Source: Sutcliffiella horikoshii | GTDB lineage: Bacteria; Bacillota; Bacilli; Bacillales; Bacillaceae_I | Length of the DNA stretch: 64,000 nt | Direction: 5' to 3' | NCBI RefSeq assembly: GCF_019931755.1 | Contig: NZ_CP082918.1 | Span: forward strand, 2,522,001-2,586,000 | Part shown: piece after piece, positions 19,069-27,476 of the stretch | How the letters are laid out: every line of letters begins with the position of its first letter | Position numbering within the stretch: the first letter of the stretch is position 1 | Made by a program: the position numbers and the translations under genes | Notes under the pieces: generated by a model | Seen by the model: only the letters and a program-made list of their open reading frames with translations | Databases searched by the model: none | Told to the model about the DNA's origin: nothing

Positions 19069-19620
19069 CTACTTTCGAAGCAATGTTTGCATTTGCAAAT
19101 ACTGCACGGCATAAGCAGTCTTCGCATCATAAATTTCCTTCTTTTCAATAAGTTCGAGTGCCTCATCTAATGATACTTCCAATAGGTCCACAAACTCATC
19201 CTCATCTAAGTGATGTTCTTCCGTGTCTTTGCGCAACCCCTTTGCAATAAATAAGTGAACCAATTCATCTGCAAAACCAGGTGAAGTGTAAAAAGAAATC
19301 AAAGGTTGCAATTCATCACAAGTATAGCCAGTTTCCTCTTGAAGTTCCCGTTTTGCGGTGACAATCGGCTCTTCCCCTTTTTCTAGCTTTCCAGCTGGAA
19401 TCTCGACCAATACACGTTCCATCGCCTTTCGGTATTGACGGACCATGATTATCTTATTTTCGTCCGTTACTGCTATTACCGCCACTGCACCAGGGTGTTT
19501 AACAATCTCCCTTTTACTTGTTTTTCCATTTGGAAGTTCCACATCCTCTAAATATAAATCAATGATTCTTCCAGAGAACAATTTTTCACTATGTAAAGTT
19601 TTTTCTTTTAAATGATTCAT
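19069..19620 (-). CDS. nudF: ADP-ribose pyrophosphatase (Nudix)
   Basis: Hydrolyses ADP-ribose to AMP and ribose 5-phosphate. The 183 residues contain the Nudix box GKLEKGEEPIVTAKREL followed by QEETGY, near residues 81-103, and the preceding RQYR typical of the ADPRase subgroup. ATG at 19620 is chosen because AAGGAG lies eight bases upstream and the product equals the family length; a longer in-frame reading lacks a ribosome site and would run into the mciZ promoter. Divergent from mciZ. Confidence 0.93.
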   Translation of the reverse strand: MNHLKEKTLHSEKLFSGRIIDLYLEDVELPNGKTSKREIVKHPGAVAVIAVTDENKIIMVRQYRKAMERVLVEIPAGKLEKGEEPIVTAKRELQEETGYTCDELQPLISFYTSPGFADELVHLFIAKGLRKDTEEHHLDEDEFVDLLEVSLDEALELIEKKEIYDAKTAYAVQYLQMQTLLRK

Positions 19621-19656
19621 CCCGACCGCTCCTTGTTCTGTAGTCATCCATTTCTT

Positions 19657-19664
19657 CATACATT
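19657..19664 (+). promoter_or_regulatory. Sigma-E-type -10 box before mciZ
   Basis: CATACATT is a perfect match to the sigma-E -10 consensus CATACANT and lies 30 bases before the mciZ start. A matching -35 box is not obvious. mciZ is sigma-E dependent in B. subtilis. Confidence 0.45.
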
Positions 19665-19693
19665 CTACCATACAAGGGTTAGGAGGGAGCAAA

Positions 19694-19825
19694 TTGAAGG
19701 TCTATGTCCGCCCAAACAATATCGTATTGGTAGGAAAGGCTTGGGAAATCCGAAACAAGCTTAGGGAATATTCCCTTCATCACGTGTATGTAAAAACATG
19801 GATTAATTCTTTAAAAGATGAATGA
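19694..19825 (+). CDS. mciZ: Mother cell inhibitor of FtsZ, MciZ
   Basis: 43-residue peptide with a TTG start and AGGAGGG eight bases upstream. It shares the core VLVGKAWEIR-KL-EY and the later YVK-WI with B. subtilis MciZ, the peptide that caps FtsZ filaments in the mother cell during sporulation. The location, between nudF and yqkF and divergent from nudF, is the same as in B. subtilis. At 43 residues it is slightly longer than the 40-residue model protein. A perfect sigma-E -10 box and a downstream hairpin terminator complete the unit. Confidence 0.92.
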   Translation: MKVYVRPNNIVLVGKAWEIRNKLREYSLHHVYVKTWINSLKDE

Positions 19826-19835
19826 TTTGTAGCAG

Positions 19836-19876
19836 AACCCTCCTTTTCGGTAAAATGGGGAAAAAGGAGGGTTTTT
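19836..19876 (+). terminator. mciZ terminator whose right arm holds the yqkF ribosome site
   Basis: AACCCTCCTTTT (19836-19847) pairs with AAAAGGAGGGTT (19862-19873), a 12-bp stem with a 14-base loop, followed by TTTC. The right arm contains AAGGAGG, the ribosome site of yqkF, whose TTG starts at 19878. Confidence 0.85.
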
Positions 19877-19877
19877 C

Positions 19878-20801
19878 TTGTTACCTAAAAACCGACTTGG
19901 CAAATCAGATTTATATGTAAGTAAATTGGGACTTGGTTGTATGTCCCTTGGTACGGAAGAAACGAAAGCAATAGATATTGTGAAAAGAGCGCTTGATTTA
20001 GGTATCAATTATTTAGATACTGCAGATCTGTACGATTTTGGACAAAATGAGGAACTGGTAGGAAGAGCTTTAAAGGGGCAACGCGACAAAGTAGTGCTTG
20101 CCACAAAAGCCGGGAACAAATGGACTCAAGGAAAAGAAGGCTGGGAATGGGACCCTTCTAAACAGCATATTCAATCAGCAGTAAAAGATAGCCTGCGTCG
20201 CCTACAAACAGATTACATCGATTTATATCAGCTTCACGGCGGTACGATAGAGGACCCGACCGAAGAAACGATTGAGGCATTTGAGGAGTTAAAAAAAGAA
20301 GGGTACATCCGAGAATACGGGATCTCTTCCATTAGACCGAACGTTATTAAGCGGTTTGTAGAAAACTCCTCGATCGTATCGGTTATGATGCAATACAGTC
20401 TTCTCGATACACGACCGGAAGAATGGTTGGATTATCTCCACGAAAACAATGTTAGTGTAATAGCTCGAGGCCCACTAGCAAAAGGACTATTGTCCGACAA
20501 TGCTCTCAATAAGCTTCAAGACAAGTTTAAAGGAAAAGATTTTCTTGATTATAGTCACGAGGAGTTGGAGAATCTCTTACCAAAACTTATGGATTTTACT
20601 GGTGAGAAGCCGCTTCAAACAACTGCTATCCACTATTGTTTTGCACACCCTGCCGTCGCAGCAGTTATCCCTGGTGCAAGCTCCATTGAACAATTGGAAG
20701 CGAACGTCCAAGCCATGAAGAAAAATGCACTTTCAGAAGAAGAATACGCAACAATAAAAGAAATCGTCAAGCAGTCTACTTACGTCGCACATCGCGACTA
20801 A
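19878..20801 (+). CDS. yqkF: Aldo/keto reductase YqkF
   Basis: Predicted NADPH-dependent oxidoreductase of the AKR family; the natural substrate is not known. The 307 residues show GLGCMSLGT near residue 16, DTADLYDFGQNEELVG near residue 46 with the catalytic D and Y, K in ATKAGNKW near residue 80, and H in YQLHGGTIEDP near residue 115. Starts at TTG 19878 with AAGGAGG seven bases upstream; the ribosome site is buried in the terminator hairpin of mciZ. Close in sequence and position to B. subtilis YqkF. Confidence 0.92.
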   Translation: MLPKNRLGKSDLYVSKLGLGCMSLGTEETKAIDIVKRALDLGINYLDTADLYDFGQNEELVGRALKGQRDKVVLATKAGNKWTQGKEGWEWDPSKQHIQSAVKDSLRRLQTDYIDLYQLHGGTIEDPTEETIEAFEELKKEGYIREYGISSIRPNVIKRFVENSSIVSVMMQYSLLDTRPEEWLDYLHENNVSVIARGPLAKGLLSDNALNKLQDKFKGKDFLDYSHEELENLLPKLMDFTGEKPLQTTAIHYCFAHPAVAAVIPGASSIEQLEANVQAMKKNALSEEEYATIKEIVKQSTYVAHRD

Positions 20802-20807
20802 CACCAT

Positions 20808-20840
20808 GCAGTCTCCCGCTTAGGGATACTGCTTTTTTAT
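20808..20840 (+). terminator. yqkF terminator
   Basis: GCAGT-C-TCCC and GGGA-T-ACTGC form a stem with a short loop, followed by TTTTTTATT. Confidence 0.85.
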
Positions 20841-20911
20841 TTCGAAAATTTGAAACTTATTCCATTTTGTTACGTAGAATAATTTATCTATGTACCGAAG
20901 GGGGAAACTTG

Positions 20912-21226
20912 ATGATTAAATACCTTATGACATTAATCATTGTGCTGGCAGTAGAAATCGGAATCCTACTCGGAATCTCCACCTACTTTGACTTTAACCT
21001 CTTAAGCACCATGTTTTTCGGCTCTCTTGTCTTTGTCTTCCTTGCATTCTTCACAAGCTCTTCTGGAGACATTTTCACGAAAAATTCAGAAGCAGCCGTT
21101 TTTGATTCCATGGCTGGTCGATACACCCCGCAACAACAAAAACCAACATTACATATCGGTCCATTTTTGCTTGGATCCCTACTATGTTTGGCTGTCTACT
21201 TCATCATGGCATTCTTCCTCTCATAA
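20912..21226 (+). CDS. Small membrane protein, unrecognised
   Basis: 104 residues with about three membrane segments: residues ~4-22 (LMTLIIVLAVEIGILLGI), ~28-45 (LSTMFFGSLVFVFLAFF) and ~82-103 (IGPFLLGSLLCLAVYFIMAFF). A polar loop (SSSGDIFTKNSEAAVFDSMAG) joins the last two. ATG at 20912 with GAAGGGGG upstream. It sits between yqkF and yqkE, convergent with yqkE, sharing a bidirectional terminator. It may belong to a small Bacillus-specific DUF family, but I cannot name it. Confidence 0.75.
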   Translation: MIKYLMTLIIVLAVEIGILLGISTYFDFNLLSTMFFGSLVFVFLAFFTSSSGDIFTKNSEAAVFDSMAGRYTPQQQKPTLHIGPFLLGSLLCLAVYFIMAFFLS

Positions 21227-21229
21227 AAA

Positions 21230-21262
21230 AAAAGAGAATGGTTATGTTAGCGGACCATTCTC
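21230..21262. terminator. Bidirectional terminator
   Basis: AGAGAATGGT and ACCATTCTCT form a 10-bp stem with A-rich and T-rich flanks on the two sides. It serves the membrane protein gene on the plus strand and yqkE on the minus strand. Confidence 0.9.
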
Positions 21263-21283
21263 TCTTTTATTTCCTCTCCATTC

Positions 21284-21538
21284 TTACTTGAATTCTTTCC
21301 AATTTTGATTACTTTCTTCAAACAGTTCTTCAAAGGATTTATTCTTCTCTTTTAATCGTTTTTCTTCTTTTTTTCTTTCCGCTTCTTCCGCTTTTTGTTT
21401 TTGTTCTGTTTGAACAAGTTGATCTTTCATCGACTTTAATTTCGAATAAACATCCCCCTCTAACTGATCTTTTAATGATACTTTCTCTTCCTTCTTATTC
21501 GTCAAAGGCCTTTGATTATTCTTATGCTTTTTCTTCAC
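21284..21538 (-). CDS. yqkE: YqkE family protein (DUF3886)
   Basis: 84-residue, highly charged protein rich in Lys and Glu, with a predicted coiled coil in the middle (KSMKDQLVQTEQKQKAEEAE). Function unknown. The basic N-terminus and the FEELFE...W end are typical of the family. The GTG at 21538 is chosen because GGGAG lies ten bases upstream and the product then begins MKKKHKN as expected. Neighbour of yqkF as in B. subtilis, but yqkD, its usual other neighbour, lies 27 kb away. Confidence 0.82.
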   Translation of the reverse strand: MKKKHKNNQRPLTNKKEEKVSLKDQLEGDVYSKLKSMKDQLVQTEQKQKAEEAERKKEEKRLKEKNKSFEELFEESNQNWKEFK

Positions 21539-21646
21539 GGCAAGCACACTCCCATAAACACGTTTTCTAGTAGTATAGCAAATTACGATTTATCCATAAA
21601 CAATCATTAAAAATATATTTGTTTCTTAAAGATAAATATTATTACT

Positions 21647-21661
21647 TTATAATTATTATAA
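21647..21661. promoter_or_regulatory. Perfect PerR box before katA
   Basis: TTATAATTATTATAA is an exact match to the 7-1-7 PerR consensus. It lies 7 bases upstream of the candidate -35 box of katA. PerR with Fe2+ represses katA in B. subtilis until peroxide oxidises the repressor. Confidence 0.9.
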
Positions 21662-21668
21662 AAAAGTA

Positions 21669-21701
21669 TTGATTTTCGTCTAATAACTGTTATTATTATA
21701 A
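21669..21701 (+). promoter_or_regulatory. katA promoter with a second PerR-like box
   Basis: TTGATT, a 16-bp spacer and TATTAT (21691-21696) form a sigma-A promoter. CTGTTATTATTATAA (21687-21701) matches 11 of 14 fixed PerR positions and covers the -10 box. Together with the perfect upstream box this suggests tight peroxide-inducible control. Confidence 0.6.
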
Positions 21702-21736
21702 ACGTAATCTTACTTTTTAATTTGAGGTGAAGGATT

Positions 21737-23194
21737 TTGACAACTAATAATAGACTCACAACTAGCTGGGGGGCTCCTGTTGGAGATAACCAGAATTCCA
21801 TGACTGCCGGTTCCAGAGGACCTACTCTCATACAAGATGTACATCTACTAGAGAAACTCGCACATTTCAACCGAGAACGTGTACCTGAACGTGTTGTTCA
21901 CGCAAAAGGTGCAGGTGCACACGGGTATTTCGAGGTAACCAATGATGTAAAAAAATACACCAAGGCAAAATTTCTTTCCGAAGTAGGAAAACGCACGCCA
22001 CTTTTTGTCCGATTTTCCACGGTAGCTGGTGAGAACGGGTCTGCAGATTCAGTTCGTGATCCACGTGGTTTTGCGGTGAAATTTTATACAGAAGACGGCA
22101 ATTATGATCTTGTCGGAAACAATACACCGGTTTTCTTCATCAGAGATGCCATTAAGTTTCCTGACTTTATTCATACACAAAAACGTCATCCTAAAACACA
22201 TCTGAAAAATCCTAATGCCGTTTGGGATTTCTGGTCACTTTCACCTGAATCCCTGCATCAAGTGACCATCCTGATGTCTGATCGTGGTATTCCTGCTACT
22301 TACCGTCATATGCATGGGTTTGGTAGCCATACGTTCAAATGGGTAAATGAAGATGGTGATGGTGTTTGGATCAAGTATCATTTTAAAACAGAACAAGGCA
22401 TCAAGAATCTGACTGAAGAGGTTGGAACGAAGATTGCAGGTGAAAACTCTGATTATCATACAGAGGATCTGTTTAATGCCATTGATAAAGGCGATTATCC
22501 GGCATGGAAGGTTTATGTACAGATCATGCCGATGGAGGATGCTGATACTTACCGATTTGATCCATTTGATGTGACCAAAGTATGGTCTCAAAAAGATTAT
22601 CCTTTGATGGAAGTTGGACGAATGGTATTGGATCGAAATCCGGAGAATTATTTTGCAGAGGTAGAGCAGGCAACTTTCTCTCCAGGCACACTTGTCCCTG
22701 GGATTGATGTCTCTCCAGACAAAATGCTGCAGGGACGCCTTTTTGCCTACCATGACGCGCATCGCTACCGTGTTGGAGCGAACCACCAGGCTCTACCTAT
22801 AAACCGAGCACGAAATGAAGTGCACAACTATCAAAGGGATGGCCAAATGAGGTTTGACAACAATGGTGGAGATTCCGTCTATTATGAACCGAACAGCTTT
22901 AATGGTCCAACTGAAACGGCTGAAAATAAACCAGCTTCCTTTGCTGTTTCTGGAATGGCAGACAGTGTATCTTTTGATCATCATGATCACTATACACAAG
23001 CTGGAGATTTATATCGCCTGCTTAGTGAGGAAGAACGTTCCCGCTTGGTTAAAAATATCGTGGCGGCGATGATGCCGGTTGAAAACGAGGAAATCAAGCT
23101 TCGCCAAATCGGACACTTCTATAAAGCTGAACCGGAATACGGTATTCGCGTTGCAGAAGGACTTGGGTTGCAAGTCCCTCAGAAAGTACGCTAG
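21737..23194 (+). CDS. katA: Vegetative haem catalase KatA
   Basis: Breaks down hydrogen peroxide. The 485 residues form a small-subunit monofunctional catalase: active-site His in [13 protein letters not shown] near residue 55, Asn in the [14 protein letters not shown] region, and the proximal haem-ligand Tyr in [13 protein letters not shown] near residue 337-349. Start is TTG at 21737 with GAGGTGAAGGA upstream. Single-gene unit with its own terminator and PerR boxes. It marks the start of the accessory region inserted between yqkE and yqkD. Confidence 0.96.
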   Translation: MTTNNRLTTSWGAPVGDNQNSMTAGSRGPTLIQDVHLLEKLAHFNRERVPERVVHAKGAGAHGYFEVTNDVKKYTKAKFLSEVGKRTPLFVRFSTVAGENGSADSVRDPRGFAVKFYTEDGNYDLVGNNTPVFFIRDAIKFPDFIHTQKRHPKTHLKNPNAVWDFWSLSPESLHQVTILMSDRGIPATYRHMHGFGSHTFKWVNEDGDGVWIKYHFKTEQGIKNLTEEVGTKIAGENSDYHTEDLFNAIDKGDYPAWKVYVQIMPMEDADTYRFDPFDVTKVWSQKDYPLMEVGRMVLDRNPENYFAEVEQATFSPGTLVPGIDVSPDKMLQGRLFAYHDAHRYRVGANHQALPINRARNEVHNYQRDGQMRFDNNGGDSVYYEPNSFNGPTETAENKPASFAVSGMADSVSFDHHDHYTQAGDLYRLLSEEERSRLVKNIVAAMMPVENEEIKLRQIGHFYKAEPEYGIRVAEGLGLQVPQKVR

Positions 23195-23244
23195 TTATAT
23201 AGTTTACTAACTTTACATTTCTCTTTTATTCTCACTTCTGTCAA

Positions 23245-23275
23245 GCAGGCACTGATTATTGGTGCCTGCCTTTAA
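23245..23275 (+). terminator. katA terminator
   Basis: GCAGGCAC and GTGCCTGC form an 8-bp GC-rich stem, followed by CTTTAAT. The T tract is short. Confidence 0.75.
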
Positions 23276-23301
23276 TAAACATTCAATCAGTTTCCAATGG
23301 C

Positions 23302-23616
23302 TTAACTCCCTACCTTCTCCAGATAAACGAATTTATTCTCTTTTGACATGGAAACAGAAGATAAAAGGATCCTCCATCCTTTTAAGGGACTTCCACATTT
23401 AAAGTGCATCGTATCTGTTCCCCCAAGTTCCACTGTGTAGGTTCTACTAACGCACCAGTCCACTTTAATTTGGAAGGTGTATGTTCCAGGCTCCAGCTCG
23501 ATAGTTTCTTTGCCCCCATTTGCAATTTCACCGATAATTTTTTCATTAGCTAGGATCTGATAGTTTCTCATTTTGTTTGCAAATTGATCTTCTCGCTCGA
23601 AAACTACTTTTGCCAT
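23302..23616 (-). CDS. Small beta-rich cytoplasmic protein, unrecognised
   Basis: 104 residues, no signal peptide or membrane span. The pattern IIGEIANGGKETIELEPGTYTFQIKVDW resembles PEGA-like or carboxypeptidase-regulatory beta domains: a short strand followed by ELEPGTYT. It has two Cys (DWCVSR; FKCGSP). ATG at 23616 with AGGAGG nine bases upstream; an earlier in-frame start has no ribosome site. Single gene between katA and the WG-repeat gene. Similar proteins are found in Bacillus, but no function is known to me. Confidence 0.7.
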   Translation of the reverse strand: MAKVVFEREDQFANKMRNYQILANEKIIGEIANGGKETIELEPGTYTFQIKVDWCVSRTYTVELGGTDTMHFKCGSPLKGWRILLSSVSMSKENKFVYLEKVGS

Positions 23617-23721
23617 CTCTCTTCCTCCTAATCTTTCCAAAAATTCACACCAGAATTTTTCTACCCGTTTACTAAATTTTACAAACCTATCCACCGACTG
23701 GCTGAATATTAATATCAAAAT

Positions 23722-23752
23722 GAAAAAAAGGCAGCCTGTATGAAAGCTACCT
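23722..23752 (-). terminator. Terminator after the WG-repeat gene
   Basis: Minus-strand GGTAGC and GCTGCC pair (one G-T) around a 9-base loop, followed by TTTTTTT. Confidence 0.8.
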
Positions 23753-23791
23753 TACTTTTCTACATTTATTAATGTATTTCCTTGCCTCATC

Positions 23792-25513
23792 CTAGTGAAA
23801 AGAACGCCAAAAAGCTCCTTTTTTATCAATGATACTGTTAATCTCTTTAAAAGGTATTTCAAAAGTCGGAAACCCTGCTGCATATGGCGCTATTTCATAT
23901 GGCGTAAAATACAAGAATAACGCATCACTCGACACATAGAAGGGCTGATCAGGTTGAATCCCCTTAAAAGAATCCGGGAAGTAGTTGTCAGGGTTTTCCT
24001 GTATTTGTTTCGCCACCAAATCGCTTAACACCTTGACATAGTCACTGTCCGCCTTGAATAAATCTTTTAACGTGTAGATTCTACCGGAATCAATATCTAT
24101 CGGCACCATGATTTGTGTCGGCATCCCGTGTGCTGCTCCAAACGGGTAGTTGTAGCCGTTAAGCTCTAAGATTAGTAAGTTCTTTTTATAAAATTGTACA
24201 GAAAAATCACCTGTGTAATTATAATCGAGCTGTTTATCCGGCGGAATGGGAATAATTTGAGATTGAGTGCGTAACACCTCGTTCACTTTTTTCTCTGCTT
24301 CTTTATTCTTCATTCCTTGTATCTGTGGAAAATACACCAGATAATCCTTGTTCGGCCGGTACTTTTCCTCCCGGATAGAAACATTTCTGTTTACCGGAAT
24401 AACCGAATTTTGTGCATAGACCAGGTTCCCGCTTTTGTCGTAATAAGATAATCTTTGATCTACAAATGCTTTTACCAACTGCCCTTCGATGGACAGCGTT
24501 CCAACCCCATCTATAACCGGAAGTTCTTTTGCCTGTCTGCCACTTTTGTTGATAAAGAAGCTTTTAAGCCCTTGCGTCACAGAGCTATATTCTCCCTTAT
24601 AGTTGTTAACTGCATCATATTGAAAATCCGTGATCATCTGCCCGCTCACCGTATCTGCAATGGCATATGTGGAGCCTGTGTATGGCTCTTCAGGGTTAAT
24701 TGCTCTACCGACTGCTGCCCTGTTCCCACCAAGTTGGTTAATATCATTGTATCTTGGTGGAATAATATAGTTTCCACTCTTATCAATTAAACCGTATTTA
24801 TTTCTATAGTCACTTGAAGCATTGACAACAGCCCTTCCTCCTTGAAAAGGTAAAGCCATCCCAAATTGGGGTTTAATAACGACATTCCCCAACTCATCTA
24901 CATACCCTGCTTTATCCTGGTAGGTTCTCTTGAAAGAAATTAGCCCTTCACTTAACCCATTCATCTGTTCATATGGATAAGTTTGGAGCTGAGTTCCTGT
25001 TGAATTTAACAAAGCATACAAGCTATCTTTTACCTGAACAAGTGCTTTTCCCTCACTCATATCAAAGGCATATTGATATTGGGGAGGTATCGCTACATTT
25101 CCGTTAAGATCTAAGTATCCATAAAGTGTGGTACCATCATTTTTGGAATCTTGGAAAACCGCACGGCCTCCCTGATAAGGACTGATGAATGAGTACGGTC
25201 TTTGCGTCAATACTTTTCCCTTCTCATTAATGACAACGGAACCACCCTCATTTAACATAGCAATGGCACGGCCCTCTGTAAAAGGGAAAATGGAGCTGTA
25301 CTTAGGGCGAACCACAAATTTACCGGTTTGTGTAATAACTCCTGCCCCACCCTTGCGAACAATCGCCAGCCCATTTTGCTGGAATTCACCGGCATCTTCA
25401 AAGGTTGGCTTTAACACAAACTTCCCTTTTTCATCTATATATCCCCACTTTGTTCCTTCAACTGTTCTAACGGAAGCAGGAAACAAACGCGGTTTAATTA
25501 TTCTTCCGAACAT
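23792..25513 (-). CDS. WG-repeat protein with C-terminal DUF3298-like domain
   Basis: 573 residues. Residues ~20-370 hold about eight WG (KWG) beta repeats, each with the pattern WGYIDEKGKFVLKPTFEDAG, such as YGYLDLNGNVAIPPQYQYA and AGYVDELGNVVIKPQFGMA. After residue ~370 comes a region like the DUF3298/RsiV fold (YPFGAAHGMPTQIMVPIDID, LYFTPYEIAPYAAGFPTFEI). No signal peptide is obvious, so its cell location is unclear. Function unknown; WG repeats usually bind partners. ATG at 25513 with GGGGTGA upstream. Just after a Nudix gene. Confidence 0.85.
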   Translation of the reverse strand: MFGRIIKPRLFPASVRTVEGTKWGYIDEKGKFVLKPTFEDAGEFQQNGLAIVRKGGAGVITQTGKFVVRPKYSSIFPFTEGRAIAMLNEGGSVVINEKGKVLTQRPYSFISPYQGGRAVFQDSKNDGTTLYGYLDLNGNVAIPPQYQYAFDMSEGKALVQVKDSLYALLNSTGTQLQTYPYEQMNGLSEGLISFKRTYQDKAGYVDELGNVVIKPQFGMALPFQGGRAVVNASSDYRNKYGLIDKSGNYIIPPRYNDINQLGGNRAAVGRAINPEEPYTGSTYAIADTVSGQMITDFQYDAVNNYKGEYSSVTQGLKSFFINKSGRQAKELPVIDGVGTLSIEGQLVKAFVDQRLSYYDKSGNLVYAQNSVIPVNRNVSIREEKYRPNKDYLVYFPQIQGMKNKEAEKKVNEVLRTQSQIIPIPPDKQLDYNYTGDFSVQFYKKNLLILELNGYNYPFGAAHGMPTQIMVPIDIDSGRIYTLKDLFKADSDYVKVLSDLVAKQIQENPDNYFPDSFKGIQPDQPFYVSSDALFLYFTPYEIAPYAAGFPTFEIPFKEINSIIDKKGAFWRSFH

Positions 25514-25574
25514 ATATGTGGTCACCCCATTAGTTTTTGATATCTTATGGGGGAATGCCTTGATGGGTGAAGAC

Positions 25575-26087
25575 CTAGCTTCCTCTTTTACTAAACTTCA
25601 TTAAATTACGTAATACGTAGGTCTCCCTCTCGATCCAACCATTGTGGCCACTTAGTTTTTGTGCACGCTCGTTTTGCGATATAGCATCTTCTATCAAAAT
25701 CCATTTAGCGGTAAAACCCTGTTCTATCTCATATCCCTCTAACTGTTGAGCAACTGTTTCTCCCCTGCACTCACACAGGTAATAATGGGAGTTCATTTCA
25801 AACAGAATATCTTGATTGAAAACATCCTCTCTTCTTTCCACAAACACACCGAATTTTTCTCCTACAGTCGTATCCACATAGCCCGTTTCTTCTAATACTT
25901 CTCGAATGAGGCCTTGTTTATGGGGTTCTCCAGATTCGACACCCCCACCCGGAAATTTGAAATCTCCTTTGTTGGAGTGGAGCATCAATATTTTCCCGTC
26001 GCGGATAACGACAGCCCTAACCACTTCCCTTACTTTTACATGTTTGTTTTCTACTTTCTCTATCCCTATAAATTTATTGAAATACAT
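25575..26087 (-). CDS. Nudix hydrolase
   Basis: 170 residues. The complete Nudix box starts at GGGVESGEPHKQGLIREV and continues LEETGY near residues 48-70, so a nucleoside diphosphate-linked substrate is expected; the actual one is unknown. ATG at 26087 with AAAGGTG eight bases upstream. It lies 15 bases downstream of the SMP-30-like gene and upstream of the WG-repeat gene, and may be co-transcribed with them. Confidence 0.88.
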   Translation of the reverse strand: MYFNKFIGIEKVENKHVKVREVVRAVVIRDGKILMLHSNKGDFKFPGGGVESGEPHKQGLIREVLEETGYVDTTVGEKFGVFVERREDVFNQDILFEMNSHYYLCECRGETVAQQLEGYEIEQGFTAKWILIEDAISQNERAQKLSGHNGWIERETYVLRNLMKFSKRGS

Positions 26088-26102
26088 ATTTAACACCTTT
26101 CT

Positions 26103-27236
26103 TTAATCTTCTTTTATTAACCATCCAATGGCATTTATATCATTAAGATGGTGGAAAAACAGAGCATCCTCTGTCTCCATTACTCCCGTTATATTCGTAA
26201 ATGGTATGGAATCACTTTGCATATCTTCTAGTACTTCGCCTGATTTATTAATCGCGATAACGTGGGAGTAACCTGCCCCTTTAGGCAACATTTTAGCTGG
26301 AAGGCGCATTGCCATTTTCCTTAATAACGGCTTATCGGAACTAAATTCTAAGAAATCATTTCTGGGCATGATTAGTCCAATCCAGAATTTTCCGTTCTCT
26401 CCTGCCATCATATTATCCGGTAATCCAGGTAGATTATCTAGGAGAACTTCTGCAAATTCACTTTCTTCTTTTGTAGTTAGTGTCTGATCTGTTTCGAGGT
26501 TTAACTTCCAGACGCGGTATTTTCCCGTTTCATTTATTAGGAGATATTTTTCGTCAGTACTTAGTGCTATTCCGTTTGCAAAGCTAATATCTTTCATTAG
26601 AACTCTAGTTTTTTTCGTAGCCGGATTATACTCCAATACTCTACCTGTGCTTCTATTTTCAAGAATATCTATTTCTCCAGCGCGGCCAACATCACCGATT
26701 TCTTTCGCTTTTGTCCTTTGAGAAGCATCCGTAAAATAAATGGTTCCATTATTAGAAACTACTACCGCATCAATAAAATTTAAGGGTTTCTCTTCCACGG
26801 TGTCTGTTAAAAGATCAATCTCCCCGTCACCATCTTCATAATTGCTTATTTTAAGTAACCCGCCATGGTTACCATAAAGTGGGTCAGCAACTATGATTGA
26901 TCCTTCGTTATCAAAGTCAAAGCCTAAAGGCCTGCCTTTCGTATTTGCGATTTCTTGTAATCCTGTACCATCCTCACGTACACGAATGATTGCACCAGTT
27001 TTTGTGGCTGCGTACAACCATCCTTCACGATAGACGATATGCTCCGGCTCTGCATATTCTCCAATAGACAGATATTCCATCCCACTTAATCTATTATTTT
27101 TCTCAAAGGTACCTGTATATCCATGGGATTTTGGAGATTCCCATGCAACAGGATCAATGGAGACAGGCCAAAATAATAGATATAATATTAATACTGTACA
27201 GAGAAATGCAAGCACTTTGATGATTTTGAGTTTCAT
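26103..27236 (-). CDS. Membrane-anchored SMP-30/strictosidine synthase-like beta-propeller protein
   Basis: 377 residues. One N-terminal membrane segment (VLAFLCTVLILYLLFWPV, residues ~7-24) is followed by a six-bladed beta-propeller like strictosidine synthase or gluconolactonase: GRPLGFDFDNEGSIIVADP near residue 115, IYFTDAS near 170, FANGIALSTDEKYLLINE near 220 and LPGLPDNMMAGENGKFWIGL near 270. These are the strand motifs of the family; the catalytic role is unknown and probably a lactonase or esterase. ATG at 27236 with GAGGAA upstream. The 21-bp repeat array lies upstream. Confidence 0.85.
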   Translation of the reverse strand: MKLKIIKVLAFLCTVLILYLLFWPVSIDPVAWESPKSHGYTGTFEKNNRLSGMEYLSIGEYAEPEHIVYREGWLYAATKTGAIIRVREDGTGLQEIANTKGRPLGFDFDNEGSIIVADPLYGNHGGLLKISNYEDGDGEIDLLTDTVEEKPLNFIDAVVVSNNGTIYFTDASQRTKAKEIGDVGRAGEIDILENRSTGRVLEYNPATKKTRVLMKDISFANGIALSTDEKYLLINETGKYRVWKLNLETDQTLTTKEESEFAEVLLDNLPGLPDNMMAGENGKFWIGLIMPRNDFLEFSSDKPLLRKMAMRLPAKMLPKGAGYSHVIAINKSGEVLEDMQSDSIPFTNITGVMETEDALFFHHLNDINAIGWLIKED

Positions 27237-27313
27237 AGTTATTCCTCGACCTCCAATAAATACCATATATTACTTATTATCTACTAAAAAATTGCAACAG
27301 TCTATGCGAAATT

Positions 27314-27439
27314 GTAGAAGGTTAGAGATTAATGGTAGAAGTTCGTCTGGGAAATGTAGAAGGTGGTCCGGGAAATGTAGAAGTAAGCATTTAAACAGTC
27401 GAAGCGGACGTATTTATGGTAGAAGCTCCTATTTTCCAA
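27314..27439 (+). repeat. Six-unit 21-bp iteron array A1 (GTAGAAG)
   Basis: GTAGAAG (once GTCGAAG) starts at 27314, 27335, 27356, 27377, 27398 and 27419, exactly 21 bp apart each time. Between the motifs the sequence varies, with GGGAAAT shared by two units. It fills the gap between the SMP-30-like gene and the terminator of the reductase gene. A sister array lies at 53759-53870. Confidence 0.9.
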
Positions 27440-27440
27440 A

Positions 27441-27476
27441 CAAAAAACAGGTGCACTCTCCAAAGAGTTACACCTG
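27441..27476 (-). terminator. Terminator after the RibD_C reductase-like gene
   Basis: Minus-strand CAGGTGTAACTC and GAGTGCACCTG form a 11-bp stem (one mismatch), then TTTTTTG. The arm includes the stop codon of the upstream gene. Array A1 begins directly beyond it. Confidence 0.88.

Noticed and set aside
21607..21870. Divergent gene upstream of katA
   Set aside because: The frame overlaps the katA start and its PerR boxes and has no ribosome site.
22241..22786. 181-codon frame antisense to katA
   Set aside because: Shadow of a strongly conserved catalase; no ribosome site and unlikely composition.
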